Assembly (NCBI RefSeq): GCF_003311645.1
Contig: NZ_QEST01000184.1
Location: forward strand, 248,001-312,000
Source of the DNA: Streptomyces sp. PT12
Lineage (GTDB): Bacteria; Actinomycetota; Actinomycetes; Streptomycetales; Streptomycetaceae
Direction of reading: 5' to 3'
Length of the DNA: 64,000 nucleotides
Both the position numbers and the translations under genes were made by a program. Numbering within the stretch: the first letter of the stretch is position 1; the number at the start of each line of letters is the position of its first letter. The notes under the pieces are model-generated. The model had not been told where the DNA came from. It ran no database searches and was given only the letters and a program-made list of their open reading frames with translations. Positions 25,692 through 34,508 of this stretch are shown here, piece after piece.

Positions 25692-26339
25692 TCAGGATAG
25701 CCGCGGCAGCAGCTGTGGCGAGAGGGCGCCGCAGGGCACCAGGTCCACCTCGGACCCGGCGTCGCGCAGATCGGTCAGCACCAGCTCGTCGTACATCAGC
25801 ATCCCCGACTCGGGCGGCCACACCACGGCCCACAGCCACAGCCCCATCGCCTCGCCCGCGAACACCGCGCGGTCATCGGGGGTGTCCCGCACGAGCCACA
25901 GCGGGGTGGGGCGCCCCGCGGCGAGCACCTTGGCCCGCGGCGGCTCGTCGACGTTGAGCCGAGGGCCCGGGTCAGGGCCCCGCACGCCCGCGTACCCGGC
26001 GCCCAGGCCGACGCCAAGCTCCTCGGCGATCAGCAGCAGCTCGCCGGGGCCGCCGAGCGGTCCAGGGCCCGTGCAGGCGACGGCGGTGGCCCGGCCGCCG
26101 CCGCGGTCGTCCCCGGCGTGGGCGATGCCCGTGAACAGCCAGCCCACGGGCAGCGGCCACGGCATCCACACGGGGACGCGGGCGCGTTCGACGGCCACCG
26201 TCAGCGCGTTGACGCTGGGCGGGACGACGGGCTGGAGCGGGTGCACCGCGCCGTGGACGGCGCACTGCCAGGAGTCGGCGAAGAGCCCGGGCGCCCGGAC
26301 CCGCCCACCGCATCTCGGGCAACTGGGTTCGCCCCTCAT
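25692..26339 (-). CDS. Zinc-ribbon protein, DUF6758-like
   Basis: 215 aa; function unknown. It begins MRGEPSCPRCGGRVR, and a further Cys-x2-His (WQCAVHG) could complete a zinc ribbon. The remainder is Trp/Pro/Gly-rich (PVWMPWPLPVGWLFTGIAHAG, LWLWAVVWPPESGMLMYDEL), with no catalytic motif. ATG at 26339 puts the ribbon at the N-terminus as in relatives; a TTG 9 nt upstream is possible. It is tightly linked to the PHP gene downstream and preceded by the SUFU-like gene at 43 nt. Confidence 0.7.
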   Translation of the reverse strand: MRGEPSCPRCGGRVRAPGLFADSWQCAVHGAVHPLQPVVPPSVNALTVAVERARVPVWMPWPLPVGWLFTGIAHAGDDRGGGRATAVACTGPGPLGGPGELLLIAEELGVGLGAGYAGVRGPDPGPRLNVDEPPRAKVLAAGRPTPLWLVRDTPDDRAVFAGEAMGLWLWAVVWPPESGMLMYDELVLTDLRDAGSEVDLVPCGALSPQLLPRLS

Positions 26340-26382
26340 GGGGAACAACAGTCCCTCCGCGCCGCCCGTGAGTCAAGGCGAT

Positions 26383-26976
26383 TCACGGGCCGAGCGGGAC
26401 CTGGGCGCGCGCCGGGTCACGGGGATCGGCGCCATGACCGGCCCAGCGCTCGGTCAACGCGTCCGCGCCGTGCGCCCGTTGCCAGGCCGCCTCGTTCGGG
26501 GTCATGGGCAGCAGCGGCAGGAAGCGCACCGGGTCGCGGGGCGCGGGAAGCGCCAACTCCGGTACGGATCCGTCGGGTCGGCCGACCAGCACGGCGGTGA
26601 ACCGCGCCCCTGGCCACAGCGGCTCCCCCAGGTCGAGCGAGCCGCCAGGGGCCACCACGACGCCCTCCACCTGCGGCGAGGCCGCCACCACGGCCAGCGG
26701 GCGCAGCACCGCGTCGGTGGTGGCGCGCCCGGCGCGCAGGGTGAGCAACAGCTCGGCGCGCGGCCCTCGTTCGGGATCGGCGACCGGCGCGGTCGGGTCG
26801 GCCATGGGCGCGGCCGACATGCCGAGCGTGGCATAGCGCACGAGCCCGGCGGCCGCGTCGGGGAAGCGCAGCACCTCGATGCGGTCCGCGCCCACGAACG
26901 TCACGGCGGCGCGCGCGTCGGGCTCGCCGAACGCCGTCCGCAGCCGCTCCTCCACCCCCGCCAGGACGCCGGTCAC
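26383..26976 (-). CDS. Suppressor-of-fused-domain protein
   Basis: 197-aa protein resembling the SUFU domain family in bacteria. Typical blocks: LVRYATLGMS near residue 50, ELLLTLRAG, APGGSLDLGEPLWPG and the C-terminal PLLPMTPNEAAWQRAHGA. No enzyme motif. GTG at 26976 overlaps the stop of the EamA transporter gene (GTGA), so the two are translationally coupled. Bacterial SUFU proteins are often linked to immunity or secretion loci, but nothing here supports that; role unknown. Confidence 0.7.
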   Translation of the reverse strand: MTGVLAGVEERLRTAFGEPDARAAVTFVGADRIEVLRFPDAAAGLVRYATLGMSAAPMADPTAPVADPERGPRAELLLTLRAGRATTDAVLRPLAVVAASPQVEGVVVAPGGSLDLGEPLWPGARFTAVLVGRPDGSVPELALPAPRDPVRFLPLLPMTPNEAAWQRAHGADALTERWAGHGADPRDPARAQVPLGP

Positions 26977-27926
26977 CGGACGGGCTCCGCGCGTTCCTCC
27001 AGGGGCGCCCGCACGGGCGCGCCCTCGGGCGCTTCGCTCCGCTCGGCCCTGATCACCAGCGCGAGGCCGAGGACGATCAGCGCGAGCGCGGGGTAGGCGG
27101 CGGCGGGCGGCAGCTGGCCGAGCCACACGGCCGCGATCAGCGCCGCGCCCGGCGTCTCGAGCAGCAGCGCCGTCGACGTGATCGAGGGGCCGAGGCCGCG
27201 CACGACGCGGTTGATGAGCGAGTGGCCGAGCAGCTGCGCGGTGGCGGTGAGCGCGAGCAGCTTGAGCCAGGTCACGCCCGAGTACCCGCCGCCGAGCGAC
27301 GCCCCGGCCAGCAGGCACGCCGCGAGCAGCGGCGCGGCTGCCGCGCCGTAGCACAGGAACGTGTACGTCGTGGTGCTCGTCGTCCTGCGCACCTCGGCGC
27401 CGATCAGCACATACCCGGCCGCGGCGATTCCGCCGCCGAGCGCGAGCGCGTCCCCGGCCAGCGCCTCGGCGGAGAGCGACAGATCCACGCCGGTCAGCAC
27501 GAGCACCCCGGCGAACGCGATCGCCGCGCCGCCCCACACCGTGGCGGGCGGCCTGTGGCCGGTCATCCGCAGCAGCAGGGTGGTCCAGATGGGGGTGGTG
27601 GTCACCAGCGCGACGGACGAGGCGACCGACGTCAGGTGCAGGCTGGGCAGCCAAAGACCGAAGTGCGCGGCGAGCGCGGCGCCCGAGGCCAGCGAGAGCA
27701 GGACCGTGCGGCGGCTCATGGCGGCCAGCTCGGCACGCAGCCGCCGCCGCAGCGCGATCACAGGCGCGAGCCCGGCGACGGCCAGGGCGTTGCGCCAGAA
27801 CGCGATGGCCAGCGCGGGCGCGGCGGTGGCGGCTATCAGGGGGCCGGAGACCGAGACGGTGGTCAACGCGACCGTCAGCAGCAGCGCGTCGAGGCGCGCG
27901 CCCGACGGCACGGCGGTGGCGGCCAC
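26973..27926 (-). CDS. EamA-family (DMT) transporter
   Basis: 317-aa integral membrane protein with about ten hydrophobic segments arranged as two EamA repeats, as in drug/metabolite exporters. Visible family features include the early AIAFWRNALAVAGL segment and the repeat-end ALVTTTPIWTTLLLR in the first half. The C-terminus is charged and cytoplasmic. GTG at 27926 is preceded by GGAGGAG. It is the first gene of a coupled set with the SUFU-like, zinc-ribbon and PHP genes. Substrate unknown. Confidence 0.85.
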   Translation of the reverse strand: MAATAVPSGARLDALLLTVALTTVSVSGPLIAATAAPALAIAFWRNALAVAGLAPVIALRRRLRAELAAMSRRTVLLSLASGAALAAHFGLWLPSLHLTSVASSVALVTTTPIWTTLLLRMTGHRPPATVWGGAAIAFAGVLVLTGVDLSLSAEALAGDALALGGGIAAAGYVLIGAEVRRTTSTTTYTFLCYGAAAAPLLAACLLAGASLGGGYSGVTWLKLLALTATAQLLGHSLINRVVRGLGPSITSTALLLETPGAALIAAVWLGQLPPAAAYPALALIVLGLALVIRAERSEAPEGAPVRAPLEERAEPVR

Positions 27927-27957
27927 GCGCTCCTCCTACGACGGCGGGGAAAGCGAA

Positions 27958-27985
27958 CGGCGGCCGGGATCAGCTCCGGCCGCCG
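27958..27985 (-). terminator. Terminator after the DUF3107 gene
   Basis: 10-bp inverted repeat (CGGCGGCCGG / CCGGCCGCCG) with an 8-nt loop. Reading leftward, it is followed by TTCGCTTTCC, a T-rich run for this genome. Confidence 0.65.
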
Positions 27986-28018
27986 GCGGGTGCGAGGGGC
28001 GCGCCCTCGCCACGGGTG

Positions 28019-28246
28019 CTACAGGGCACCGAAGCCCACGCGGCGCGCGGTCGGCTGGCCGATCTCCACATAGGCGACGCGGTCGGCGGGCACCAGCACC
28101 TTGCGGCCGCGCTCGTCCACCAGCGTGAGCACCTTGGCGCCACCCGACAGGGCCTCGCCGACGGCGGTCTCCACCTCCTCGGCAGACTGCCCGCTCTCGA
28201 GAACGATCTCGCGTGGCGTGTGCTGAACGCCGATCTTGATCTCCAC
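28019..28246 (-). CDS. DUF3107 protein
   Basis: 75-aa protein conserved in actinobacteria, function unknown: starts EIKIGVQHTPREIVLES, with KVLTLVDERGRKVLVPADRV and ending in VGFGAL. GTG at 28246 has GGAGGG upstream. It sits between the TetR regulator and the EamA operon, as the TB9.4-type gene does near mycobacterial moeZ and TetR genes. A terminator follows 33 nt after the stop. Confidence 0.9.
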   Translation of the reverse strand: MEIKIGVQHTPREIVLESGQSAEEVETAVGEALSGGAKVLTLVDERGRKVLVPADRVAYVEIGQPTARRVGFGAL

Positions 28247-28390
28247 GGCTTGTCCCTCCGCTGGTCCATGACGTGCGCGATGGTCCGCGCCGTACCCGCA
28301 CAGGTTATCCGCGCCGGTCGGCCCCTCCCGCCACGGGCGGCCACGCCCAGAGCGAACAGCGGATGACGTACCCCGCCTCAGTGCTGTGTC

Positions 28391-29017
28391 TCAGTGCTGC
28401 ATGGGGAAGCCCGCGATGCCGCGCCAGGCCAGCGACGCGGTGAGCCTGCGGGCCATGTCCCCGGGGATCTGCTGGCCCGAGCTGAGCCAGTGCCGCGCGG
28501 TGATCTGGGCCATCCCGCACAGGCTGACCGCGAGCAGCATCGCCTGCTCCTCCGGCAGGTCGGCGTCCTCGGCGATGAGCGGCGAGACCATCTTGGCGCA
28601 GTCGAGCGCCACCTGGTCCACGCGCTCGCGCACCGAGGGCTCGTTGGTCAGGTCGGACTCGAAGACCAGCCGGAACGCGCCGCCCTCGTGCTCCACATAG
28701 GAGAAGTACGCGTCCATCGTGGCGGCGATGCGCTGCTTGTTGTCGTTCGTCGAGGCGAGCGCCTCACGCACCGCCTGCACGAGCGCCTGGCACTGCTGGT
28801 CGAGCAGCGCCAGATACAGCTCGAGCTTGCCGGGGAAGTGCTGGTACAGCACCGGCTTGCTGACCCCCGCCCGGTCGGCGATGTCGTCCATGGCCGCCGC
28901 GTGGTACCCCTGGGCGACGAAGACTTCCTGTGCGGCGCCCAGCAGCTGGTTGCGCCGGGCCCGGCGGGGCAGGCGCTGGCCGCGTGGGCGCGCCTCGGTC
29001 TGCTCGGTGGCTGTCAC
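28391..29017 (-). CDS. TetR-family transcriptional regulator
   Basis: 208-aa dimeric repressor-type regulator. N-terminal helix-turn-helix: LLGAAQEVFVAQGYHAAAMD and DIADRAGVSKPVLYQHFPGK. The ligand domain (FSYVEHEGGAFRLVFESDL onward) resembles the lipid/CoA-responsive group. GTG at 29017 with GGGAGG 5 nt upstream is preferred over a longer frame starting at 29062. Paired CGTACG palindromes at 29086-29091 and 29104-29109 upstream are a candidate autoregulatory operator. Ligand unknown. Confidence 0.85.
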   Translation of the reverse strand: MTATEQTEARPRGQRLPRRARRNQLLGAAQEVFVAQGYHAAAMDDIADRAGVSKPVLYQHFPGKLELYLALLDQQCQALVQAVREALASTNDNKQRIAATMDAYFSYVEHEGGAFRLVFESDLTNEPSVRERVDQVALDCAKMVSPLIAEDADLPEEQAMLLAVSLCGMAQITARHWLSSGQQIPGDMARRLTASLAWRGIAGFPMQH

Positions 29018-29169
29018 GCCGCCTCCCGGTGGTTGTGGTGTGCCCCCGTACCGTGCACACATCCTGGTGGTACACCGCTCCTAGTCGTACGCCGTGCCGA
29101 CATCGTACGTTCGAGCCGTCGCACGGCGTGCATCGCGAGGGGAGGATTTCACTCCTCGGACAACCCGGC

Positions 29170-29412
29170 TCAGCGGTACTCGTCGTCGCCCGGGTCCACG
29201 ACCCGCGCCTGCTCGGCGGCGTCCGCGGGGTCCGCCTCATCGGCGGTGCGCTCGGCGAGCGGGGTGTCCCGCAGCCGCAGCAGATCGAAGCGCTGCTCCG
29301 CGGCGTCCGCCTCGGGCGCCTCCTCGTCGAGGCCCTCCTCGTAGCGCTCCTCCGCCTGCTCGTCGTCGAGGAACTCGTCGAACGACTCGGGATCGGCCGG
29401 ATCCTGCGTCAT
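29170..29412 (-). CDS. Small acidic protein, function unknown
   Basis: 80-aa, strongly acidic protein (MTQDPADPESFDEFLDDEQ, EERYEEGLDEEAPEADA) with a short basic patch LLRLRDTPLAERT. No membrane or catalytic feature. ATG at 29412 has an excellent GAGGAGGTGG ribosome site, which supports it being real and well translated. It precedes the TetR gene on the same strand with 152 nt between. Confidence 0.65.
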   Translation of the reverse strand: MTQDPADPESFDEFLDDEQAEERYEEGLDEEAPEADAAEQRFDLLRLRDTPLAERTADEADPADAAEQARVVDPGDDEYR

Positions 29413-29553
29413 GGCCGCCACCTCCTCGTGGTCCTCTCCGGTCCGCCTGGCACCTTCCGGCCCTCCCAGCGTAGGTGCGTCCCTCCGGGGAGGCGAACCC
29501 ACCGATTCGGGACCGGTCGCGGAGGGGCGCGTGCCAGGGCCGCGGGGGGCTCC

Positions 29554-29559
29554 TACTAT
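29554..29559 (+). promoter_or_regulatory. Putative -10 (TACTAT), leaderless layout
   Basis: TACTAT, the closest match to TATAAT in the set, ends 6 nt before ATG 29566. No ribosome site is present. Confidence 0.55.
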
Positions 29560-29565
29560 GGCGCC

Positions 29566-30531
29566 ATGCCAACCACCGAGGAGCTGCGCACCCATGCCGC
29601 GCTCGCCGCCGCGGAGGGCTGGCCCGGGGTGCGGGACGGGGAGACGATGCGCTCGGTCGCGCTCCCGGGGATGACGCTGGCGATCCGCCGCCGGGCGGCA
29701 GCGCTCGACGGCCTGGAGCCGGCCCTCTTCGTGCACGGCCTCGGCGGCTCGTCGCGCAACTGGTCGGCGCTGATGGAGCGCCTTTCGTCCCATGTGGAGT
29801 GTGAGGCCGTCGACCTTCCGGGCTTCGGCGCCTCGCCCCCCGCGCGGAGGGCCGACTACTCCCTCTACGGGCACGCCAGGGCGGTGATCCGCTGCCTCGA
29901 AGTCAGCGAGCGCGGCCCTGTCCACCTGTTCGGGAACTCCCTGGGCGGCGCCGTCGCCACCCGGGTCGCCGCGCTGCGGCCCGACCTCGTGCGCAGCCTG
30001 ACCCTGATCTCGCCCGCCCTGCCCGAGCTGAACCCCCAGCGCACCGCGCTGCCCACCGGGCTGCTCGGCGTCCCCGGCGTCACGCGGCTGCTGCGCCGCG
30101 TCACGCGGGACCAGCCGCCCGGGCAGCGCGCCCGCCAGGTGCTGCGCCTGTGCTACGGCGACCCGGCGCGGATCACGCTCGAGGAGTTCACCGCGGCCGA
30201 GGCCGAGCTCGAACGGCGGCAGTCGCTCCCGTACTTCTGGGACTCGCTCACCCGCAGCACCCGCGGGCTGGTCAACGCCTACACCCTGGGCGGCCAGCAC
30301 TCGCTGTGGCGGCAGGCCGAACGGGTGCTCGCGCCCACGCTGCTGATGTACGGCGTCCGGGACCGCCTGGTGTCCTTCCGGGTGGCGCGTCGGGCCAGTC
30401 GGGCGTTCGCCTGGTCGCGGCTCGTCGTGCTTCCCGAGGCGGGGCACATGGCCATGATGGAGTACCCGGAGGAAGTGGCCACGGCCTTCCGGGACTTCCT
30501 GCCCCTGACCACGCCGGCCGGGGCCGGCTGA
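29566..30531 (+). CDS. Alpha/beta hydrolase
   Basis: 321-aa serine hydrolase. Motifs: ALFVHGLGGSSRNW (oxyanion), VDLPGFGASP, nucleophile elbow FGNSLGG, acid in YGVRDRLVSF, and His in PEAGHMAMMEYPE. No signal peptide. ATG at 29566 is set by the TACTAT box. Its stop is followed within 9 nt by the DUF3152 gene, whose ribosome site overlaps this gene's end, so the two form an operon. A GNSLGG elbow is usual in meta-cleavage-type hydrolases, but no pathway partners are present. Confidence 0.83.
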   Translation: MPTTEELRTHAALAAAEGWPGVRDGETMRSVALPGMTLAIRRRAAALDGLEPALFVHGLGGSSRNWSALMERLSSHVECEAVDLPGFGASPPARRADYSLYGHARAVIRCLEVSERGPVHLFGNSLGGAVATRVAALRPDLVRSLTLISPALPELNPQRTALPTGLLGVPGVTRLLRRVTRDQPPGQRARQVLRLCYGDPARITLEEFTAAEAELERRQSLPYFWDSLTRSTRGLVNAYTLGGQHSLWRQAERVLAPTLLMYGVRDRLVSFRVARRASRAFAWSRLVVLPEAGHMAMMEYPEEVATAFRDFLPLTTPAGAG

Positions 30532-30539
30532 GGGAGCGT

Positions 30540-31622
30540 ATGGACCACCGAGACGCCGCCGCACCGACCGCATGGCGCGCGGAGCCGCTGCCGGGTCCCG
30601 GTGGCCGCGGACAAGGACCCCGTCAGGAGTATCTCGATGCCTTCGACGACAGACAGATCGGGCGCGCCATCCCCGAACAGCGCCGCCCGGAAGGGCGGGA
30701 GGGGCGTCCGAGGACGCAGTCGGGCGGGCGCCACGCGTCGCCGCGCAAGCGCGGGTCCGTGCTCGGGGATAGGCGGCGCCGCCGCTCGCCCGGTGGCTGG
30801 GGCAGGACGCTCAGCGGGATGGCCGCGGCCGCGGTCGTGACCGTGCTCGGCATCGCGGTCGCCGTCCGCGTGGCCGACCCGGGCTCGGGCGGCGCCGACG
30901 TGGCCGACGCCGAGCACCCGGCGCCCGAGGGCCAGGCCGGGGGCGGCGCGGCCGAGCCCGACACGCGCCCCAGGATCCCCGGGGACGCGCCCCCCGAGCG
31001 CGGTCCCGCGCCCGAGCCGACCTATGAGGAACTGCTCGGGCAGCGCGTGGAGATGGCGGCCGACCTGGACGGCTCGGGCGAGCTTGTGCCGGTCGGCGGC
31101 AGCGAAGAGGCGGCCAACCCCGACGCGACGACGCTCGTGCGCTACCGCGTGGACGTGGAGGAAGGGCTGGGCGTGGACCCGGAGTTCTTCGCCGAGGCGG
31201 TGCAGCGCACGCTCAACGACAGCCGCGGCTGGGGCAACCGCGGAGAGCGCTCGTTCGCCCGGGTCTCGGGCGGCGACCACGACTTCGTCGTCACCCTGGC
31301 CAGCCCGGGTACGGCCGCGGACTGGTGTGCGATGTCGGGGCTCGACATCACCGAGGACAACGTCTCCTGCAACTCGTCGAGCACCGAGCGGGTCATCATC
31401 AACGCCTGGCGCTGGGCGCAGGGCTCGGAGACCTACGGGGACGACATCGCGGGCTATCGGCAGATGCTCATCAACCACGAGGTGGGCCACCGCCTCGGCT
31501 ACGGCCATGTGACCTGTCCCGCGGAGGGCGAGCCCGCGCCCGTGATGATGCAGCAGACCAAGTTCCTCGAGACCGAGGGCGTCACCTGCCTGCCCAACCC
31601 CTGGCCGCACCCCGGCAACTGA
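30540..31622 (+). CDS. DUF3152 zincin-like membrane protein
   Basis: 360-aa protein with a ~95-residue basic cytoplasmic N-terminus, one membrane segment (about residues 96-113) and a long acidic linker. The C-terminal domain is a metzincin-like DUF3152 region: HEVGHRLGYGH gives the HExxHxxGxxH-type zinc site with a Gly change in the third position of the Glu helix region, followed by a conserved Met (VMMQQ). Four cysteines flank the site. ATG at 30540 with GAGGGAG upstream. Probable envelope metalloprotease; substrate unknown. Confidence 0.8.
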   Translation: MDHRDAAAPTAWRAEPLPGPGGRGQGPRQEYLDAFDDRQIGRAIPEQRRPEGREGRPRTQSGGRHASPRKRGSVLGDRRRRRSPGGWGRTLSGMAAAAVVTVLGIAVAVRVADPGSGGADVADAEHPAPEGQAGGGAAEPDTRPRIPGDAPPERGPAPEPTYEELLGQRVEMAADLDGSGELVPVGGSEEAANPDATTLVRYRVDVEEGLGVDPEFFAEAVQRTLNDSRGWGNRGERSFARVSGGDHDFVVTLASPGTAADWCAMSGLDITEDNVSCNSSSTERVIINAWRWAQGSETYGDDIAGYRQMLINHEVGHRLGYGHVTCPAEGEPAPVMMQQTKFLETEGVTCLPNPWPHPGN

Positions 31623-31688
31623 CCGCGCGGGCGCGCGGTAACGACGCCGGGTCGCGCGACGTCACGAATATTCACCCCTTCTGATGGT

Positions 31689-31710
31689 GCGGCGGACAAC
31701 CGTCCGCCGC
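31689..31710. terminator. Hairpin after the DUF3152 gene
   Basis: 9-bp inverted repeat GCGGCGGAC / GTCCGCCGC with an AACC loop, 67 nt after the stop and 70 nt before the next start. Possible terminator; no T-run. Confidence 0.45.
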
Positions 31711-31740
31711 GTCGGGCACATGTAGACATACCGTCTTTCC

Positions 31741-31760
31741 GTCAGTGACCTGTCAGTGAC
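31741..31760 (+). promoter_or_regulatory. Candidate operator: paired GTCAGTGAC sites
   Basis: GTCAGTGAC occurs at 31741-31749 and 31752-31760, an exact 11-bp period. Each is an interrupted palindrome (GTCA-N-TGAC). They end 21 nt before the glycosyltransferase start. No known regulator is matched. Confidence 0.4.
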
Positions 31761-31781
31761 ACGGAGAGAGGGGGTGCGCGG

Positions 31782-33374
31782 GTGCGCGTCGCATTGCTCA
31801 CGGAGGGTGGGTACCCGTATGCGCGGGGCGAGTCGGTCGCCTGGTGTGACCGGCTGCTGCACGGCCTGACCGGCCACGACTTCGACATCGGCGCCCTCAG
31901 CCGCGGCGGGCGGCAGGAGCGCGGGCCCTGGCGCCCGCTGCCGCCGCACGTGCGCCGGGTGCGCACCGCGCCGCTGTGGGGTCCGCCGCCCGCCGGGCGC
32001 GCCTCGCGCGCGGGCGCGCGGCGGTTCGCCGAGCACTTCGCCGAGTTGACCGCCGCCCTGTGCCCCGGGCATCAGCTCCTGGGCGACGAGGGCACCAGGC
32101 GACAGGCGGACCGTTTCGCCAGTGGCCTGCACGGACTCGCCGACGCCGCCGACGCCCATGGCGGGCTCGGCGGCTGGCTGCGCTCCGAGCGGGCCTTGCG
32201 GATCCTGGAGGCCGCGTGCCGCGCGCGGGGCGCGCCGCGCGCCGTGCGGTTCGCGCGGGTGGCCGACCTGCTCGCGGTCGCCGAGCGGCTCGAACGGGCC
32301 CTGCGCCCGCTGTCCCTCGACTGGTACGGCCCCGACGGTCTCGACGCGGCCGACCTGTGCCACGCCGTGGGCGGCGGGCCAGCCGCGCTCGCCGGGCTGC
32401 TTGCCAGGCGCCGCCACGGCACGCCGCTGCTCGTCACCGAGCGGCGGGTGCGCGTGCGCGAGCACTATCTCGCGGGGGTGGCGGCGGGCGCGGCGGGGGC
32501 TGGGGCGGCGGTGCGGGCGCTACTCGGCGCGTTCCAGGTTCGGCTGGCCCGCGAGATCTACGCGTCGGCCGCGCTGATCACGCCGGGCGACGCGCTCGCC
32601 AGGCGCTGGCAGGAGCGGTGCGGGGCCGCGCCCGAGCGGCTGCGCACCGTCTATCCCGGGCTCGACGCGCGCCCGTTCGACGCGGTGGCCGACGCGCGGG
32701 GCGGGGCCGCGCCGCCCGCGCTCGTGTGGGTGGGGCGGCCCGTGCCGGAGAAGGACCTGGTCGGCCTGCTGCACGCGTTCCACCTGGTGCGTGCCGCCGA
32801 GCCGGGGGCGCGGCTGTGGATCGTGAGCGCGCCGGCGCACGGCCGGGGCGATGGCGCCTATCTCGCGCGGTGTCGCGCGCTGGCGGCCAGGCTCTTCCCC
32901 GCGCCCGACGGCGGGCCGGGGCCCGTGGCGTTCGCCGAGGTGGGGGACGCGGAGGTGCCCGGGCTCGCCGACGCCTACGCCCGCGGCGGGGTCGCGGTGC
33001 TCTCCAGCGCGGTCGAGGGCTTTCCCGTGCCGCTGATCGAGGCGATGTTCAGCGGCGGGGCGACGGTGTCGACCGACGTGGGCGCGGTCGCCGAGGTGGT
33101 CGGCGGCACCGGGCTCGTCGTGCCGCCACGCGACCCGAGGGCGCTCGCCGACGCGTGTCTCGCGCTGCTGCGCGACCCCGAGCGCCGGGCGCGCCTGGGG
33201 GCGGCGGCGCGCGCCAGGGCGCTTGAGCTGTTCACCGTCGAGCGGAACGTCGCGGCGTTCGGTGCCATCTACCGCGAGCTCGGCGGGGAGCGGCCCGCGG
33301 CGGCGCGGCGGCCCGCTCGGGTGGAGGAGACCATACGCCTGACCGCCGTCCGGGGAGGAGGCGAGCGGGCGTGA
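31782..33374 (+). CDS. Family 4 glycosyltransferase, DUF3492/PelF-like
   Basis: 530-aa retaining-type GT-B glycosyltransferase. The N-terminal DUF3492 part starts RVALLTEGGYPYARGESVAW, as in PelF. The C-terminal half carries LVWVGRPVPEKDLVGLLHA, and the acidic donor-binding motif appears as SSAVEGFPVPLIEAMFSGG, followed by the VPPRDP loop. PelF uses UDP-glucose; the donor here is not known. GTG at 31782 has GAGAGAGGGGG upstream. It overlaps the next gene by GTGA and leads a three-gene cassette for an envelope or extracellular glycan. Confidence 0.85.
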   Translation: MRVALLTEGGYPYARGESVAWCDRLLHGLTGHDFDIGALSRGGRQERGPWRPLPPHVRRVRTAPLWGPPPAGRASRAGARRFAEHFAELTAALCPGHQLLGDEGTRRQADRFASGLHGLADAADAHGGLGGWLRSERALRILEAACRARGAPRAVRFARVADLLAVAERLERALRPLSLDWYGPDGLDAADLCHAVGGGPAALAGLLARRRHGTPLLVTERRVRVREHYLAGVAAGAAGAGAAVRALLGAFQVRLAREIYASAALITPGDALARRWQERCGAAPERLRTVYPGLDARPFDAVADARGGAAPPALVWVGRPVPEKDLVGLLHAFHLVRAAEPGARLWIVSAPAHGRGDGAYLARCRALAARLFPAPDGGPGPVAFAEVGDAEVPGLADAYARGGVAVLSSAVEGFPVPLIEAMFSGGATVSTDVGAVAEVVGGTGLVVPPRDPRALADACLALLRDPERRARLGAAARARALELFTVERNVAAFGAIYRELGGERPAAARRPARVEETIRLTAVRGGGERA

Positions 33375-34402
33375 CCGGCTCACCCGATCCCGTGCGCGCG
33401 CTGCTGACCGACCACCGCGCCCTGTGCGAACGGGCCGTCGACCCGCTGGAGATCGCCGCGGGGCTCGAGGCCAGCGGCGTCACCGACCGGGCGGCCGCGC
33501 GTTTCCGGCACCGCGACGTGTTCTCGCTCGCCGAGGAGCTGTTCGCGCGCGTCACGCCCCCCGAGTGCGCCGAGGGCGTCGGTGCCGGGCGCGCGCCCCG
33601 GCGCCGACGGCGGGCCGCGCGCCTGCTGTCCCCGCTGCTGCCCGGCGTGCTGTGCGCCGCCACGGTGGCCGCGGGCCGCGCCCGCCCGTTCGCCGCGGTG
33701 GTGCTCGCGGTCGCGCTGGCCGCGCTGACGCTCGCCGCGGCGCGCCTGGTGCTCTCGCCGCTCGGCCCACCGAGGCTCGCCGGGATCTGCGCGCTCCCCC
33801 CGGTCGGCTACGCGCTGTTCGGCGACGCGGCGCTGGCCGAGCTGCTGCCGGGGCGGCAGTCCGCGCCCCAGGACGTGGCGACCGCGACCGCGCTCACCCT
33901 GGCGTTCGCCGCGGCGCCCACCGCGTGGTGCCGCGGCTGGTTCGCGGTGCGCCGTGGGCGGCTGCTGGCCGCGAGCCGCGGGCTGCGCGAATTCGCCGCG
34001 GGGGCACGGCCTTTGCTCGCCGCCGCGCTGGCCCTCGTGCTGGCCGGGCTGCTGGCCGTGCAGGGCGCGGCGCGGCTGCTTCCCTTGCCGGGCACGCCCG
34101 GCGCGTTCGCCGCCACGACCGCGCTGGGGCTGCTGCTCGGCCTCGGCGTCCTGCTGGTCGGCCATGGCCGCACGGGCGCCGCGGCCGCGGGGTTCGCGGC
34201 GGCGGGCGCGGCCGAGCTGCTCGCGCTCGCGCTGGCGAGCGGCGCGTGGCTGCCCGGCTGCGCGGGCCTGGCCGCGCCCGTCGAGGCGCTGGTCGCGGCG
34301 CACGGCACGGCCGCCGTTCCCGCGCTCGCGTGCGGGGGAGCGGCGGCCGCGCTGCTCGTCCCCACCATCCGCACCCTGACCCGCGCCGCCACCACCCTGT
34401 GA
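33371..34402 (+). CDS. Integral membrane protein of glycan cassette
   Basis: 343-aa membrane protein, coupled to the glycosyltransferase by a 4-nt overlap. The first ~65 residues are soluble, with a conserved-looking block (DPLEIAAGLEASGVTDRAAA, RFRHRDVFSLAEELFARV). About eight hydrophobic segments follow, very Ala/Leu-rich. No catalytic motif or similarity to PelG is clear. By context it may move or anchor the glycan made by its neighbours; inference only. Confidence 0.75.
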   Translation: MTGSPDPVRALLTDHRALCERAVDPLEIAAGLEASGVTDRAAARFRHRDVFSLAEELFARVTPPECAEGVGAGRAPRRRRRAARLLSPLLPGVLCAATVAAGRARPFAAVVLAVALAALTLAAARLVLSPLGPPRLAGICALPPVGYALFGDAALAELLPGRQSAPQDVATATALTLAFAAAPTAWCRGWFAVRRGRLLAASRGLREFAAGARPLLAAALALVLAGLLAVQGAARLLPLPGTPGAFAATTALGLLLGLGVLLVGHGRTGAAAAGFAAAGAAELLALALASGAWLPGCAGLAAPVEALVAAHGTAAVPALACGGAAAALLVPTIRTLTRAATTL

Positions 34403-34508
34403 GCCCGTCCCCCCACGAGACCCGTTCCGATGCGACACGAGGAGTTCGAGAACCGATGACCCGACAGCTGCCCGGCGTTCGCGCCGTCGCCCCCAGGGAG
34501 GCCGTCCG

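Noticed and set aside
26383-26976. SseB-family assignment
   Set aside because: The later blocks (GGSLDLGEPLWPG, PLLPMTPNEAAWQ) fit the suppressor-of-fused family better.
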